DNA from: Candidatus Omnitrophota bacterium
GTDB taxonomy: Bacteria > Omnitrophota > Gorgyraeia > 2-02-FULL-51-18
Assembly (NCBI GenBank): GCA_016197155.1
Contig: JACPWF010000032.1
Span: 1 to 57,713, forward strand
Direction: 5' to 3'
DNA: 57,713 nt
The notes under the pieces are model-generated. The model searched no databases. It saw only the letters and a list, made by a program, of their open reading frames with translations, and was not told the origin of the DNA. The translations under genes were made by a program, and so were the position numbers. Below, in pieces: positions 34,364-42,608 of the stretch. The stretch's first letter is position 1. Each line of letters starts with the position of its first letter.

Positions 34364-36192
34364 TGGAATTCTCCAAATCCATCCAGGTCGCCGAAGAGGC
34401 GCGCGAAGAAGCGGGCCGTTACCCCAGTTTTGTCGGCGACCTTTTTGTCGGGCGAATCCGTTGGGAGCTCATTTTTCCTTATCCGGACCAGGACCCCGCC
34501 GACAAAAAAATCGGCGATGAATTCTTAAAAAAACTCGAGGCGTTTTTAAAATCAAAAGTCGACGCCGACGCGATCGACCGCACGGGGATCATTCCGGACG
34601 ACGTGATGAAGGGCCTGGCGGAGCTGGGCTGTTTCGGCATCAAGATTCCCAAAGAATACGGGGGCCTCGGGTTTTCGCAGATCAATTACAACCGCGCGGT
34701 GGCGCTCGTCGCCAGCCACTGCGGGTCCACGGCGGTTTTATTGTCCGCGCATCAGAGCATCGGCGTGCCCCAGCCTCTCAAGCTCTTCGGCACGCCGGAA
34801 CAGAAGAAAAAATACCTGCCGCTTTTCGCGAAAGGGGCCGTGTCGGCCTTCGCGCTCACCGAACCCGACGTGGGGTCGGACCCCGCCAAGATGAGCACCA
34901 CCGCGACGCCGGTCGAAGGCGGGGCTTTTTATCTTTTGAACGGCGAAAAACTCTGGTGCACCAACGGCACGATCGCCGACGTCATCGTCGTCATGGCCAA
35001 AACCCCGTCCGTGACCGTGAACGGCCGCGAGAAAACGCAGATCACGGCGTTCATCGTCGAAAAAAATATGCCGGGGTTCGAGGTCGCGCACCGCTGTAGT
35101 TTCATGGGTTTAAAAGGCATTCAAAACGGCCTTTTGCGTTTTAAAAACGTGAAGGTTCCGAAAGAAAATATCATCTGGGGCCTCGGGCAGGGGTTAAAAT
35201 TGGCGCTGGTGACGCTCAACACGGGCCGTCTCACGGTTCCCGCCGCCTGCGGGGCGATGGCCAAAAAATCCCTCCTCATCGCGCGGGATTGGGCGAATAA
35301 ACGCGTCCAGTGGGGCGCCCCGATCGGCCATCACGAGGCGATCACGTCGAAAATTTCCATGATGTCCGCCACGACGTTCGCGATGGACAGCGTCACCTGG
35401 CTTTCGTCCGCGTTTGTCGACAAAGGCAAGATCGACATACGGCTCGAGGCGGCGATGGCGAAACTTTTCTGCACGGAGGCCGCCTGGCGCATCGCCGACG
35501 ACACGGTGCAGATCCGGGGCGGGCGCGGCTACGAGACCGCCGATTCCTTAAAAGGAAGAGGCGAGGAGCCGATCCCCGTCGAGCGCTTCATGCGCGACGC
35601 GCGGATCAATCTCATCATTGAGGGCACGAGCGAGATCATGCATCTTTTCATCGCGCGCGAGGCGATGGACCCGCATCTGAAACGGATCCTGCCGCTCTTA
35701 AGTCCGCGCACGGGCCTCCCGGAAAAATTAAAAAAGATGATGGCGGCGTTTTTCCACTACGCGGTGTGGTACCCGCGGCAGTGGGTGTACCTCGACCGGT
35801 GGAGAAATCACGCGAAGGTCTCATCCGTGATCTGGCGCCACATCCGTTTCATCGAAAAAACCAGCCATCGCCTCGCGCGCGAACTCTTCCACGCGATGGC
35901 CGTTTATCAGGCAGGGCTTGAGAAACACCAGCAGATCCTCACGCGCTTTGTGAATATCGGGACAGACCTTTTCGCGATGGCGGCCGCCTGTTCACGGGCT
36001 TCTTATTTGGCGGGACAGGGCATCGATGAGGGCTGTGAGGAACTGGCGGATTTATTTTGCAAAGAGGCGCGCCTGCGCGTCGAGCGCGAGTTTCGCGCCC
36101 AGCGTGAAAATGACGATAAAATGATTTACAGGGTCGGCAGAAAAATGCTTGAGGGCCGCTACCGATGGCTCGAAGAGGGGATCGTGAAGTGA
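34363..36192 (+). CDS. Acyl-CoA dehydrogenase, long form (VLCAD/ACAD9-like layout)
   Basis: This is a 609-residue FAD enzyme. I start it at ATG 34363, one codon after the track's GTG; its first base is the last base of the GST stop. The N-terminal helical domain has GIKIPKEYGGLGFS, the beta domain has AFALTEPDVGSDPAKMSTTA and NGEKLWCTNG, and the C-terminal domain has the FAD-binding QIRGGRGYETAD and the active-site-loop pattern RDARINLIIEGTSEIMHLF. About 180 extra C-terminal helical residues follow the core, as in VLCAD/ACAD9, where they aid membrane contact. It oxidises acyl-CoA to 2-enoyl-CoA, passing electrons to an ETF. No other beta-oxidation gene is nearby, so the substrate is open. Confidence 0.92.
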   Translation: MEFSKSIQVAEEAREEAGRYPSFVGDLFVGRIRWELIFPYPDQDPADKKIGDEFLKKLEAFLKSKVDADAIDRTGIIPDDVMKGLAELGCFGIKIPKEYGGLGFSQINYNRAVALVASHCGSTAVLLSAHQSIGVPQPLKLFGTPEQKKKYLPLFAKGAVSAFALTEPDVGSDPAKMSTTATPVEGGAFYLLNGEKLWCTNGTIADVIVVMAKTPSVTVNGREKTQITAFIVEKNMPGFEVAHRCSFMGLKGIQNGLLRFKNVKVPKENIIWGLGQGLKLALVTLNTGRLTVPAACGAMAKKSLLIARDWANKRVQWGAPIGHHEAITSKISMMSATTFAMDSVTWLSSAFVDKGKIDIRLEAAMAKLFCTEAAWRIADDTVQIRGGRGYETADSLKGRGEEPIPVERFMRDARINLIIEGTSEIMHLFIAREAMDPHLKRILPLLSPRTGLPEKLKKMMAAFFHYAVWYPRQWVYLDRWRNHAKVSSVIWRHIRFIEKTSHRLARELFHAMAVYQAGLEKHQQILTRFVNIGTDLFAMAAACSRASYLAGQGIDEGCEELADLFCKEARLRVEREFRAQRENDDKMIYRVGRKMLEGRYRWLEEGIVK

Positions 36193-36743
36193 AAAAAACG
36201 GTTTTGGTGGCGCTGGCGGACGGATTTGAGGAGATTGAGGCGGTCACGCCGATCGATGTCCTTCGCCGCGCGGGGCTCGACGTGATCGTCGCCGGCGTCG
36301 GAAAAAAAGAAATCTCCGGCGCGCACGGCATCACGATCCGGGCGGACGTGATGCTCGAGGACTATCGGGATTTGCCGGACGCCGTTGTTTTGCCGGGGGG
36401 CATGCCCGGCGCGGACAATTTAAAAAAATCAAAAGCGCTCGGCGCGCTCCTTTCCAAAATGGATCAAAATAAAAAGTTAATCGGCGCCATCTGCGCGGCG
36501 CCCGCGCGGGTCCTGGCCGGCGCGGGCATTCTCGACGGAAAAAAAGCGACGTGCTATCCGGGCTACGAAAACGACCTCGGCGCCAAAACCACCTTTGTCA
36601 CCGACCGGGTCGTCAAAGACGGCCGTGTCATCACCAGCCGCGGGCCCGGCACCGCGCTTGAATTTGCGCTCGAGCTGGTTTGTGAGTTGACGGATTCCCG
36701 GACAGCCGGCAGGCTCGCCCAAGCGCTGATCGCGCGATCTTAA
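36189..36743 (+). CDS. DJ-1/PfpI (YajL-like) family protein
   Basis: I choose the GTG at 36189 (overlapping the previous stop as gTGA, with GAGGGG about nine bases upstream) over the track's ATG, which lies 24 bp inside the dehydrogenase. That gives 184 residues starting KKTVLVALADGFEEIE. The conserved Glu is in DGFEEIE, and the nucleophilic Cys is in LIGAICAAPARVL near residue 103. The TSRGPGTALEFALELVCEL helix is characteristic of DJ-1/YajL. Members act in protein or metabolite repair after glyoxal or oxidative damage, as glyoxalase III-type enzymes or chaperones; the exact activity is debated. Last gene of the haem-containing operon. Confidence 0.92.
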   Translation: MKKTVLVALADGFEEIEAVTPIDVLRRAGLDVIVAGVGKKEISGAHGITIRADVMLEDYRDLPDAVVLPGGMPGADNLKKSKALGALLSKMDQNKKLIGAICAAPARVLAGAGILDGKKATCYPGYENDLGAKTTFVTDRVVKDGRVITSRGPGTALEFALELVCELTDSRTAGRLAQALIARS

Positions 36744-36763
36744 TTTTTAAAACCTCCCTGGAC

Positions 36764-36792
36764 TTGACAAATGAAATACAATGTAATACAAT
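36764..36792 (+). promoter_or_regulatory. Sigma-70-type promoter of the toxin-antitoxin-nuclease operon (predicted leaderless)
   Basis: Consensus -35 TTGACA (36764-36769), 17-bp spacer, -10 TACAAT (36787-36792). Transcription would start near 36799, which is the A of the toxin ATG, so the mRNA would have no leader. The spacer and -10 contain the direct repeat aatacaat/aatacaat, possibly an operator for the antitoxin. Confidence 0.6.
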
Positions 36793-36798
36793 TTACTC

Positions 36799-37065
36799 AT
36801 GAGGGTCTTATACGGCAGGCGCATCGCCAAGAAAGTAAAAACCCATAAAATTCCAAAAGAGATATGGGTCGATTTTAGGGACGCATTCGAAAGTTTTTCA
36901 GTCAGCCGCAATTTTAGATTATTTGACATAAAGAAATTAACAAACAAAGGGCCTTACGTTTATTACAGGCTTCGGATCAGAACGTATCGAGCCCTATTTC
37001 ATATGGACGATCAGAATCTTCATGTGGAAGATATAGGCCCAAGAGGAGGTGTCTATCAGCCATGA
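36799..37065 (+). CDS. RelE/ParE-superfamily toxin
   Basis: 88 residues. The N-terminal helical hairpin contains IPKEIWVDFRDAFESF. The C-terminal sheet, VYYRLRIRTYRALFHMDDQNLHVEDIGPRGGVYQ, matches the RelE/HigB pattern 'YRlRiGdYRvifxidd...v..igxRgdvY' (core: YYRLRIRTYRALFHMD). Such toxins cut mRNA on the ribosome (RelE) or poison gyrase (ParE); the basic residues of RLRIRTYR suggest an RNase type. The antitoxin gene overlaps by 4 bp downstream, so toxin comes first, as in higBA. There is no ribosome-binding site upstream because the predicted transcript starts at the ATG. Confidence 0.85.
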   Translation: MRVLYGRRIAKKVKTHKIPKEIWVDFRDAFESFSVSRNFRLFDIKKLTNKGPYVYYRLRIRTYRALFHMDDQNLHVEDIGPRGGVYQP

Positions 37066-37277
37066 GCGTCAAAACCGTTCGGTTCAATAAAGAAGAAGAA
37101 TCGATGTTGAAAAGTCTCCTCAGTTACTATCACGCCGATTTTTCTCATTGCATCAAGGATCTGATCGTGGAGAAACTCGAAGATTTACGGGATATCGGCG
37201 TTGTCCGACTTTTGAGAGAGGGGAAACGGGCGGATTATTTGTTGGCTGATCAAATCACCGCGCTTTTTGATGATTGA
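37062..37277 (+). CDS. RHH-type antitoxin of the RelE-like toxin
   Basis: 71 residues. MSVKTVRFNKEEESMLKSLLSYY has the short beta-strand plus helix of RelB/DUF6290-type ribbon-helix-helix DNA-binding antitoxins. The C-terminal acidic tail (LLADQITALFDD) would wrap the toxin. AGGAGG lies about ten bases before the ATG, inside the toxin gene. Overlap of 4 bp with the toxin and 8 bp with the next gene implies coupled translation. It should repress the operon through the direct repeat at the promoter (inference). Confidence 0.8.
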   Translation: MSVKTVRFNKEEESMLKSLLSYYHADFSHCIKDLIVEKLEDLRDIGVVRLLREGKRADYLLADQITALFDD

Positions 37278-38190
37278 AAATATTTTCTCCTGGTCGAAGT
37301 CCACAGACGAAAAATTCCGCGACTGCGCGCGCAAATATTATTACGACAAATACCTCTCCTGGGGCGGATGGGAGTCCGGCGCTTCCGCCCGGACCCGCTC
37401 GGCCTACGTCCTTAAAAATTTAAAAAACCGCTGGGCGTGGCGCGGCGAGCGCGTGCATCACGTCATCGAGCATGTCCTCAAATCCCTCCGGCAGGGCCGC
37501 GCGGTCCCGTTGGAGGAGGCCCTCTCGCATTTGACGCGCATCATGCGCGAAGATTACCTGGCCTCCAAAGCGAAAAAATACCTCGAGAATCCCAAAAGAA
37601 ATCTCGGGCTTTTTGAGCATGAGTACGAGAAAAATATCGAGGATCCCGTCTGGAAACGGGTCCACGAAGGGGCCGTCGAATGCGTCCAAAATTTTTACCG
37701 CTCGGATTTTTTTAAGGAACTTTCGGAGGAGGACAAGGCGCACTGGCTTTTGATCGAGGATTTGGAAGCATTCACGTTTGACGGCGCCAAGATTTACGTG
37801 AAGCTCGATTTTGCCAGAAGAAAAAATGACGCGATCGAGATCATCGACTGGAAAACCGGCAAGAATGAAAACGCGGCGCCCTCGGTCCAGATCGGGGCCT
37901 ACGCGATCTACGCGATGCAGAAATGGCAGGTGCCGCTCGAGGGTGTTCGCGCCTATCTTTTTAATCTCGCGAGCCCCTTTCCCGTCCCAACCCTCCAAAT
38001 CCTCACGCCGGCGCTGATCGAGGCGACTCAAAACACCATGGCCGAGAGTATCGGCCGGATGCGTTCCCTTTTGGCGGACCCGGCGAAAAATATTCCCAAA
38101 TCCGCAGACCATTTTCCATTCACGGAAAAACCAGAGCTCTGCGCGCAGTGCAATTTTTACAAGATCTGCGAGAAGTATTGTAAATCTTGA
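37270..38190 (+). CDS. PD-(D/E)XK nuclease, Cas4/RecB-like with Fe-S cysteines
   Basis: 306 residues from the ATG at 37270. FRDCARKYYYDKYL near residue 17 carries a lone Cys. IYVKLDFARRKNDAIEIIDWKTGK near residue 175 is the nuclease core (Asp, then D-x-K, with LDF as motif I and IIDWKTGK as motif II-III). VQIGAYAIYAM is the QxxxY helix of RecB nucleases. The C-terminal CAQCNFYKICEKYC has three to four cysteines, which with the N-terminal one would hold a 4Fe-4S cluster as in Cas4/AddB. No helicase or Cas gene is nearby. It overlaps the antitoxin by 8 bp, tying a nuclease to a TA pair, so a defence or DNA-processing role is plausible (inference). Confidence 0.85.
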   Translation: MIENIFSWSKSTDEKFRDCARKYYYDKYLSWGGWESGASARTRSAYVLKNLKNRWAWRGERVHHVIEHVLKSLRQGRAVPLEEALSHLTRIMREDYLASKAKKYLENPKRNLGLFEHEYEKNIEDPVWKRVHEGAVECVQNFYRSDFFKELSEEDKAHWLLIEDLEAFTFDGAKIYVKLDFARRKNDAIEIIDWKTGKNENAAPSVQIGAYAIYAMQKWQVPLEGVRAYLFNLASPFPVPTLQILTPALIEATQNTMAESIGRMRSLLADPAKNIPKSADHFPFTEKPELCAQCNFYKICEKYCKS

Positions 38191-38264
38191 TTGGGCCCCC
38201 CGCATTTGGTATCCTATAAGGGTCTTTCATTCAACCTATATTTTACATAAACTATTTAAAATAA

Positions 38265-38498
38265 ATGAGTTGTGAATACACGGAAAGCCTCGATGCCTCG
38301 TGGCAGCTTTGTCCGGTCCCCATTTTGATGACTGAGGAAAGAATAAAGGAAATGAAAAAGGGGGCGGTTCTCCGGGTCGTTTTCACGGACCCGGGCGCGG
38401 TGCCCGACCTCGAGGCCTGGTGCGCGGCGGCCGGACACCGGATTTTGGGATTTGAGAACGAAAAACCAAGAAGTTTCGCGTACATCCGGAAAGGGTGA
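38265..38498 (+). CDS. tusA: TusA/SirA-family sulfur carrier
   Basis: 77 residues. LDASWQLCPVPILMTEERIKEM is the TusA beta-alpha opening with the sulfur-carrying Cys in LCPVP. DPGAVPDLEAWCAAAGHRI is the second helix. Members relay persulfide sulfur to tRNA thiolation, molybdopterin or dissimilatory sulfur enzymes. The 74-bp AT-rich gap before it, after the nuclease gene, may hold its promoter, but I see no clean -35/-10 pair. It is four bases from nrnA, so the two are cotranscribed. Role in this organism unknown. Confidence 0.85.
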   Translation: MSCEYTESLDASWQLCPVPILMTEERIKEMKKGAVLRVVFTDPGAVPDLEAWCAAAGHRILGFENEKPRSFAYIRKG

Positions 38499-38502
38499 GG
38501 CC

Positions 38503-39477
38503 ATGAAAAAAGGTTTAAGGCAGAGCATTCAGAAAACCGTTTCGGCGATCGAAAAGGCCGAGCGCATTTTGGTCGCTTCGCACGTGAATCCCGACGGCGA
38601 TACGCTGGGCTGTCTTTTGGCTTTGGGCCTGGCCCTCCTTCGAATGGAAAAAAAAGTGACGCTCGTCTGCCAGGACGGGATCCCGTCGCGGTTTCAATTT
38701 CTGCCGGGCAGTGAGCTCATCGTCTCCGGCACCTCGGAGCGGGCCGACGTGGCGATCGCCGTCGACTGCGGCAGTGTCCGCCAACTCGGCAAAAAAGTCG
38801 CGCCCATTTTTTTTAAGGCCAAGACCACCGTGCAGGTCGATCACCACGATTTCGGCCAGGCCTTCGGGAAAATTCAGGTTTTGGAGGACGAGGCCTCCGC
38901 GGTGGGCGAGATCGTGTATGAACTCATCCAGGCGATCGGCGTCGAGGTGACGCCCGCGATCGCGGTTTGTCTTTTGACGTCGATCGTGATCGACACGGGA
39001 TCCTTTCGTTTCTCGAATATCCGCGCGAAGACCTTTGACATTTGCAGCCGGCTCGTGAAAACCGGCGTGGACCTCCGGCATCTGATTGAGGAATCTTACT
39101 GGATCAAAAGCCGCTCGGCCGTCAAACTTTCCAGCTACGGGCTTTTGAACGCGGATTATTCGCGGAGCGGGGAAATCGCGTGGACGGTTTTGCGCAAAAA
39201 AGATTTTGTCCGGTATCTGGCAAAAACCTCGGATGCCGATTCGGTCGCCGACGACCTCCGGCTGGTCGAAGGGGTGAAGATCGCCGCGGTGTTCCGGGAA
39301 ATGGAGAACGGGAAATGGCGCGTGAGCCTGCGTTCGCGGCACGGGATCAACACCGGGAACGTCGCGCGGCTGTTCGGCGGCGGCGGGCATCACAATTCGG
39401 CCGGATGCATCATCGGGAAGTCGGAAAGGGAAAAAAGAAAGCTCCTGGACGAGCTGGAGAAATTGGTGAACGTTTGA
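38503..39477 (+). CDS. nrnA: Bifunctional oligoribonuclease / pAp phosphatase (DHH family)
   Basis: 324 residues from the ATG at 38503 (the track begins 17 codons upstream inside tusA). The DHH phosphoesterase motifs are all there: VASHVNPDGDTLGC, AVDCGSV, VQVDHHDFGQ with the name-giving DHH, and IDTGSFRF. The DHHA1 domain ends with LFGGGGHHNSAG, which binds substrate phosphates. The enzyme degrades nanoRNA and 3'-phosphoadenosine 5'-phosphate, the by-product of sulfate assimilation. The latter fits a tusA neighbour. Its stop codon overlaps the TTG start of the mutase gene that follows. Confidence 0.93.
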   Translation: MKKGLRQSIQKTVSAIEKAERILVASHVNPDGDTLGCLLALGLALLRMEKKVTLVCQDGIPSRFQFLPGSELIVSGTSERADVAIAVDCGSVRQLGKKVAPIFFKAKTTVQVDHHDFGQAFGKIQVLEDEASAVGEIVYELIQAIGVEVTPAIAVCLLTSIVIDTGSFRFSNIRAKTFDICSRLVKTGVDLRHLIEESYWIKSRSAVKLSSYGLLNADYSRSGEIAWTVLRKKDFVRYLAKTSDADSVADDLRLVEGVKIAAVFREMENGKWRVSLRSRHGINTGNVARLFGGGGHHNSAGCIIGKSEREKRKLLDELEKLVNV

Positions 39478-40697
39478 AATATGTTTTAGTCATCCCCGAC
39501 GGGATGGGGGACAAGCCTCTGGCGAGTCTCGGCGGAAAAACGCCGCTGGAGGCCGCGCGCACGCCGAACATGGATTTTTTCGCCGCCCACGGGGTCGTGG
39601 GCCTGAGCCAGAATATTCCCGATGGGTTCACGCCGGGGACGGACATCGGCTGTATGAGCGTTTTTGGATACGACCCCAAGATTTATTTTACCGGCCGCGG
39701 GCCGCTGGAGGCGGCGGAGCTGGGGATCGCGCTCGAAAAGGATGACCTGGCCTTTCGCTGTAATCTCGTCACGGCCGAGGGCGGGGTGTTAAAAGATTTT
39801 AGCGCGGGCCACGTGAGCGTGGCCGAGGCCAGGATTTTGATCGAGGTCTTGGGTGAGAGGCTAAGGGAAAAACACGGTGAGCGCTTCCGGTTTTATCCGG
39901 GCGGGGGAACGGGCTACCGGAATCTTTTTATTTATCACAAGGCCGATCCGGGAATGGCGCGGATCGTTTCGACGCCGCCGCACGACATCATGGGCCGCGC
40001 GTACCGGGATTATCTGCCAAAGGGAAAAGGCACGGATTTTTTGGCGGCGCTCATGACGGAATCGCGGGAGATCCTGGAAAATCATCCGGTGAACGAAAAG
40101 CGCGCCGAGAACGGAAAAGCCCGCGCGAACCTGATCTGGCTTTGGGGACAGGGTGTGCCGCCGCATTTTCCGTCTTATCACAAGCGATTCGGATTTCAGG
40201 GGGCGGTGATCACGGCGGTGGATCTTTTGAAGGGCATCGCGATTCACGCGGGGCTCGACGTGATCGCGGTGCCGGGTGTCACCGGTTATTTTGACACCAA
40301 TTACACCGGAAAGGCCGAATACGCGGTGAATGTCCTTCGCAGCCGCGATTTTGTCGCGGTGCATGTCGAGTCCACGGACGAGGCCGGGCACATGGGCGAC
40401 GCGGCGCTCAAGATCAGAGCGATCGAGGATGTGGACCGCTGGGTTTTGGGAACGTTGAGAGAAAAATTGAAAGAATTTGAAGCGTTCAAGATCCTCATTC
40501 TTCCCGATCATTACACGTGCGTCGAGACGCGCACGCATTCGCCAGACCCGGTGCCGTTTTTAATCTATTCGAGCCGGGAAGAAAAAAGGGGCCCGCGGAA
40601 ATTTTGCGAGAAAACGGCCGCGGAGTCAAAAATTTTTGTGAAAGAAGGTCACACGCTCATGAACCTTTTTGTGAAAGGCGGGGTTTTGCCTTCATGA
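39474..40697 (+). CDS. apgM: Cofactor-independent phosphoglycerate mutase, archaeal (ApgM) type
   Basis: 407 residues from the TTG at 39474, which overlaps the nrnA stop (TTGA). GGTGA lies five bases upstream. The track's start is 294 bp too early. KYVLVIPDGMGDKPLASLGG is the metal-binding opening, and EAARTPNMDFFAAHGVVG and YFTGRGPLEAAELGI are ApgM signatures. VHVESTDEAGHMGD and LPDHYTCVETRTHS supply later metal ligands. In most ApgM proteins the phosphorylated nucleophile is Ser in 'PGSDxA'; here the motif reads PGTDIGCMSVFGYDP, with Thr. Threonine is the nucleophile in related NPP-type alkaline-phosphatase enzymes, so activity may persist. It interconverts 3- and 2-phosphoglycerate in glycolysis/gluconeogenesis. 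Confidence 0.92.
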   Translation: MKYVLVIPDGMGDKPLASLGGKTPLEAARTPNMDFFAAHGVVGLSQNIPDGFTPGTDIGCMSVFGYDPKIYFTGRGPLEAAELGIALEKDDLAFRCNLVTAEGGVLKDFSAGHVSVAEARILIEVLGERLREKHGERFRFYPGGGTGYRNLFIYHKADPGMARIVSTPPHDIMGRAYRDYLPKGKGTDFLAALMTESREILENHPVNEKRAENGKARANLIWLWGQGVPPHFPSYHKRFGFQGAVITAVDLLKGIAIHAGLDVIAVPGVTGYFDTNYTGKAEYAVNVLRSRDFVAVHVESTDEAGHMGDAALKIRAIEDVDRWVLGTLREKLKEFEAFKILILPDHYTCVETRTHSPDPVPFLIYSSREEKRGPRKFCEKTAAESKIFVKEGHTLMNLFVKGGVLPS

Positions 40698-41824
40698 AAA
40701 CACAGGTCCTGGTGATCGGCGGCGGATTCGCGGGCCTGTCGACCGCGCTTCGTCTGGCTGAAAGAGGAATGAAGGACGTGGTCGTCATCGAGCAGGAAAA
40801 AGCGCTCGGCGGCCACGCCTCGGGACGCAATGCCGGCATGATCCGGCAGTCGGTGGCGGACCCTTTTTTGGCGGCGCTCGCGCGGGAGGGCAGGGATTTA
40901 TTGAAGAGGCGGAAATTTTTTATTGAAAGCGGCTCGCTTCTTTTGGCCAAAGGCCGGTCGGGAGCGGAGCTGGATCAGATTGAACAGGCCATGAAAGAAG
41001 CCGGCGTGAAATCAAAACGTCTGCCCTGTCAACGGGCGGTTTCCCGTGTGCCGCTTCTTGAGGGAGCCGATTTTGAGGAGGCGCTTTTCACGCCCACGGA
41101 CGGTCTTGTGGACATTGAGGCGCTTTTGAAATATTTATTGTCGCGCCTCAAACATTTTCAAATACCCGTTATTTGCGGAAGCGGCGTCACGGGTATCGGA
41201 AAAGAAGGAAATGTTTTTGAGGTGCGCACGGGAAAGCGCATCCTTTTCTGTGAAAAACTCGTCAATGCGGCCGGCGCTTGGGCGGGGATTTTGGGCGACA
41301 AAGCGGGCGCGTTTCAGGTTTCTTTTAAGGCTTATAGGCGTCATCTTTTTTTGAGCCGTCCTCTTCGCGGCGTCAAGCGCGACTGGCCGTTTGTTTGGGA
41401 CCTGTCTCATCAGTTGTATTTTCGTCCCGTGAAAGGATCGCTTCTTTTGAGCCCCTGTGACAAGGCTCTGTTCTCTCTCGAGGCCAATCAGGCAAAAATT
41501 CCGGGAGAAAAAACGGACCCTCAAATACGCGAAGAATTGAATTTAAAATTGAAAAATTTCTTTCCCGATTTCAAAAAAGTGAAGCTGGTCTCGGTGAAAG
41601 CAGGTTTGAGAACCATGGTGCGGGACGGGCGTTTTGTGGTGGGAGAAGATAAGACCTTGAAGGGATTTTTTTGGGTGGCAGGCCTCGGCGGACACGGTGT
41701 GACGACCTGCCTGTCGGTGGGGGAATTGGCGGCGCGGTTTATTTTGGGCAAAAAAGTGGACGGCGCTTTGAAAGAGGCGTTTTCACCCGGCCGGTTTAAG
41801 GAGGAATATGCTCCCGCTTGTTGA
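40694..41824 (+). CDS. FAD-dependent oxidoreductase, DAO (glycine/D-amino-acid oxidase-like) family
   Basis: 376 residues from the ATG at 40694 (ATGA overlap with apgM). The FAD-binding fold opens with VLVIGGGFAGLSTALRLAERG. VVVIEQEKALGGHASGRNAGMIRQS is the DAO-family second strand and flavin-contact loop with SGRNAG. WVAGLGGHGVTTCLSVGELAA is the C-terminal FAD/'GxGGhGxxxap' motif. Enzymes of the family oxidise C-N or C-O bonds of small hydroxy- or amino acids. I see no residue set that fixes the substrate, and an L-2-hydroxyglutarate or glycerol-3-phosphate-type oxidase is possible. It is cotranscribed between sugar-phosphate enzymes. Confidence 0.88.
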   Translation: MKTQVLVIGGGFAGLSTALRLAERGMKDVVVIEQEKALGGHASGRNAGMIRQSVADPFLAALAREGRDLLKRRKFFIESGSLLLAKGRSGAELDQIEQAMKEAGVKSKRLPCQRAVSRVPLLEGADFEEALFTPTDGLVDIEALLKYLLSRLKHFQIPVICGSGVTGIGKEGNVFEVRTGKRILFCEKLVNAAGAWAGILGDKAGAFQVSFKAYRRHLFLSRPLRGVKRDWPFVWDLSHQLYFRPVKGSLLLSPCDKALFSLEANQAKIPGEKTDPQIREELNLKLKNFFPDFKKVKLVSVKAGLRTMVRDGRFVVGEDKTLKGFFWVAGLGGHGVTTCLSVGELAARFILGKKVDGALKEAFSPGRFKEEYAPAC

Positions 41825-42608
41825 TTATCACATGCACACGCCGCTCTGCGGCCACGCGACCGGAGAGCCGCACGAATACGTCGAGCAGGCGATGAAAGTG
41901 GGGCTTTCGGAGATCGGTTTTTCGGACCACGCGCCGCTGGTGTCTCACGAGGACGCGCGCTACACCATGAAGCGCTCCGAACTGCCCGCTTATCACCGGA
42001 TGATCGAGGAGGTTCAGGCGCGCTACAAAAATTTTTCGATCAAACTGGGGCTCGAGGCCGATTTTATCCCGGGTTATGAGGAAAAAACCCGCGAGATCTT
42101 GTCGGGCTACCCTTACGACTTCGTGATCGGCTCGGTGCACTTCATTGACAATTGGGCTTTCGACGACCCCGATCAGAAAATCAAGTGGAAGGACAAAGAC
42201 GTCGACCGGGTCTACCGCGACTATTATGACCTCCTGAGACGCTCGGCGGCCTCGGGGCTTTTTGACATCATGGGCCACGTGGACCTGGTGAAAAAATTTG
42301 GCCACCGGCCGGTTTCCAATCTGCGGGACGAGGTGGAAAAAACGGCGAGGGTATTCAAAGACTCGAATGTGACGGTCGAGATCAACACATCGGGCTTACG
42401 GAAACCCGTCGGAGAGATTTATCCGTCGCTGGCAATCCTAGAAATTTATCAAAAGGCCGGCGTGCCGATCACGTTTTCATCCGACTCCCATGACCCGCTC
42501 GACGTCGGACGCGATTACGACAAGGCCGCCGCGCTGGCCGAAGCTGCGGGCTACACGGAGTACTCGGTTTTCAGAAAAAGGAAAGTCGAAAAAAGGATGC
42601 GTTTATGA
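41808..42608 (+). CDS. hisJ: PHP-family phosphatase, histidinol-phosphatase (HisJ/HisK) type
   Basis: 266 residues. It has a near-perfect ribosome-binding site (AAGGAGGAAT) just before the ATG, inside the previous gene. All PHP metal motifs are visible: VDYHMHTPLCGHA near residue 5, IGFSDHAP, GLEADFIPGYE, FVIGSVHF, DIMGHVDLVKKFG, and SSDSHDP near residue 224. This set and length match class HisK/HisJ histidinol-phosphatases, which make histidinol, the second-last step of histidine synthesis. Other PHP phosphoesterases share the motifs, and no his gene is nearby, so the substrate is likely but not certain. It overlaps the oxidoreductase by 17 bp. Confidence 0.85.
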   Translation: MLPLVDYHMHTPLCGHATGEPHEYVEQAMKVGLSEIGFSDHAPLVSHEDARYTMKRSELPAYHRMIEEVQARYKNFSIKLGLEADFIPGYEEKTREILSGYPYDFVIGSVHFIDNWAFDDPDQKIKWKDKDVDRVYRDYYDLLRRSAASGLFDIMGHVDLVKKFGHRPVSNLRDEVEKTARVFKDSNVTVEINTSGLRKPVGEIYPSLAILEIYQKAGVPITFSSDSHDPLDVGRDYDKAAALAEAAGYTEYSVFRKRKVEKRMRL

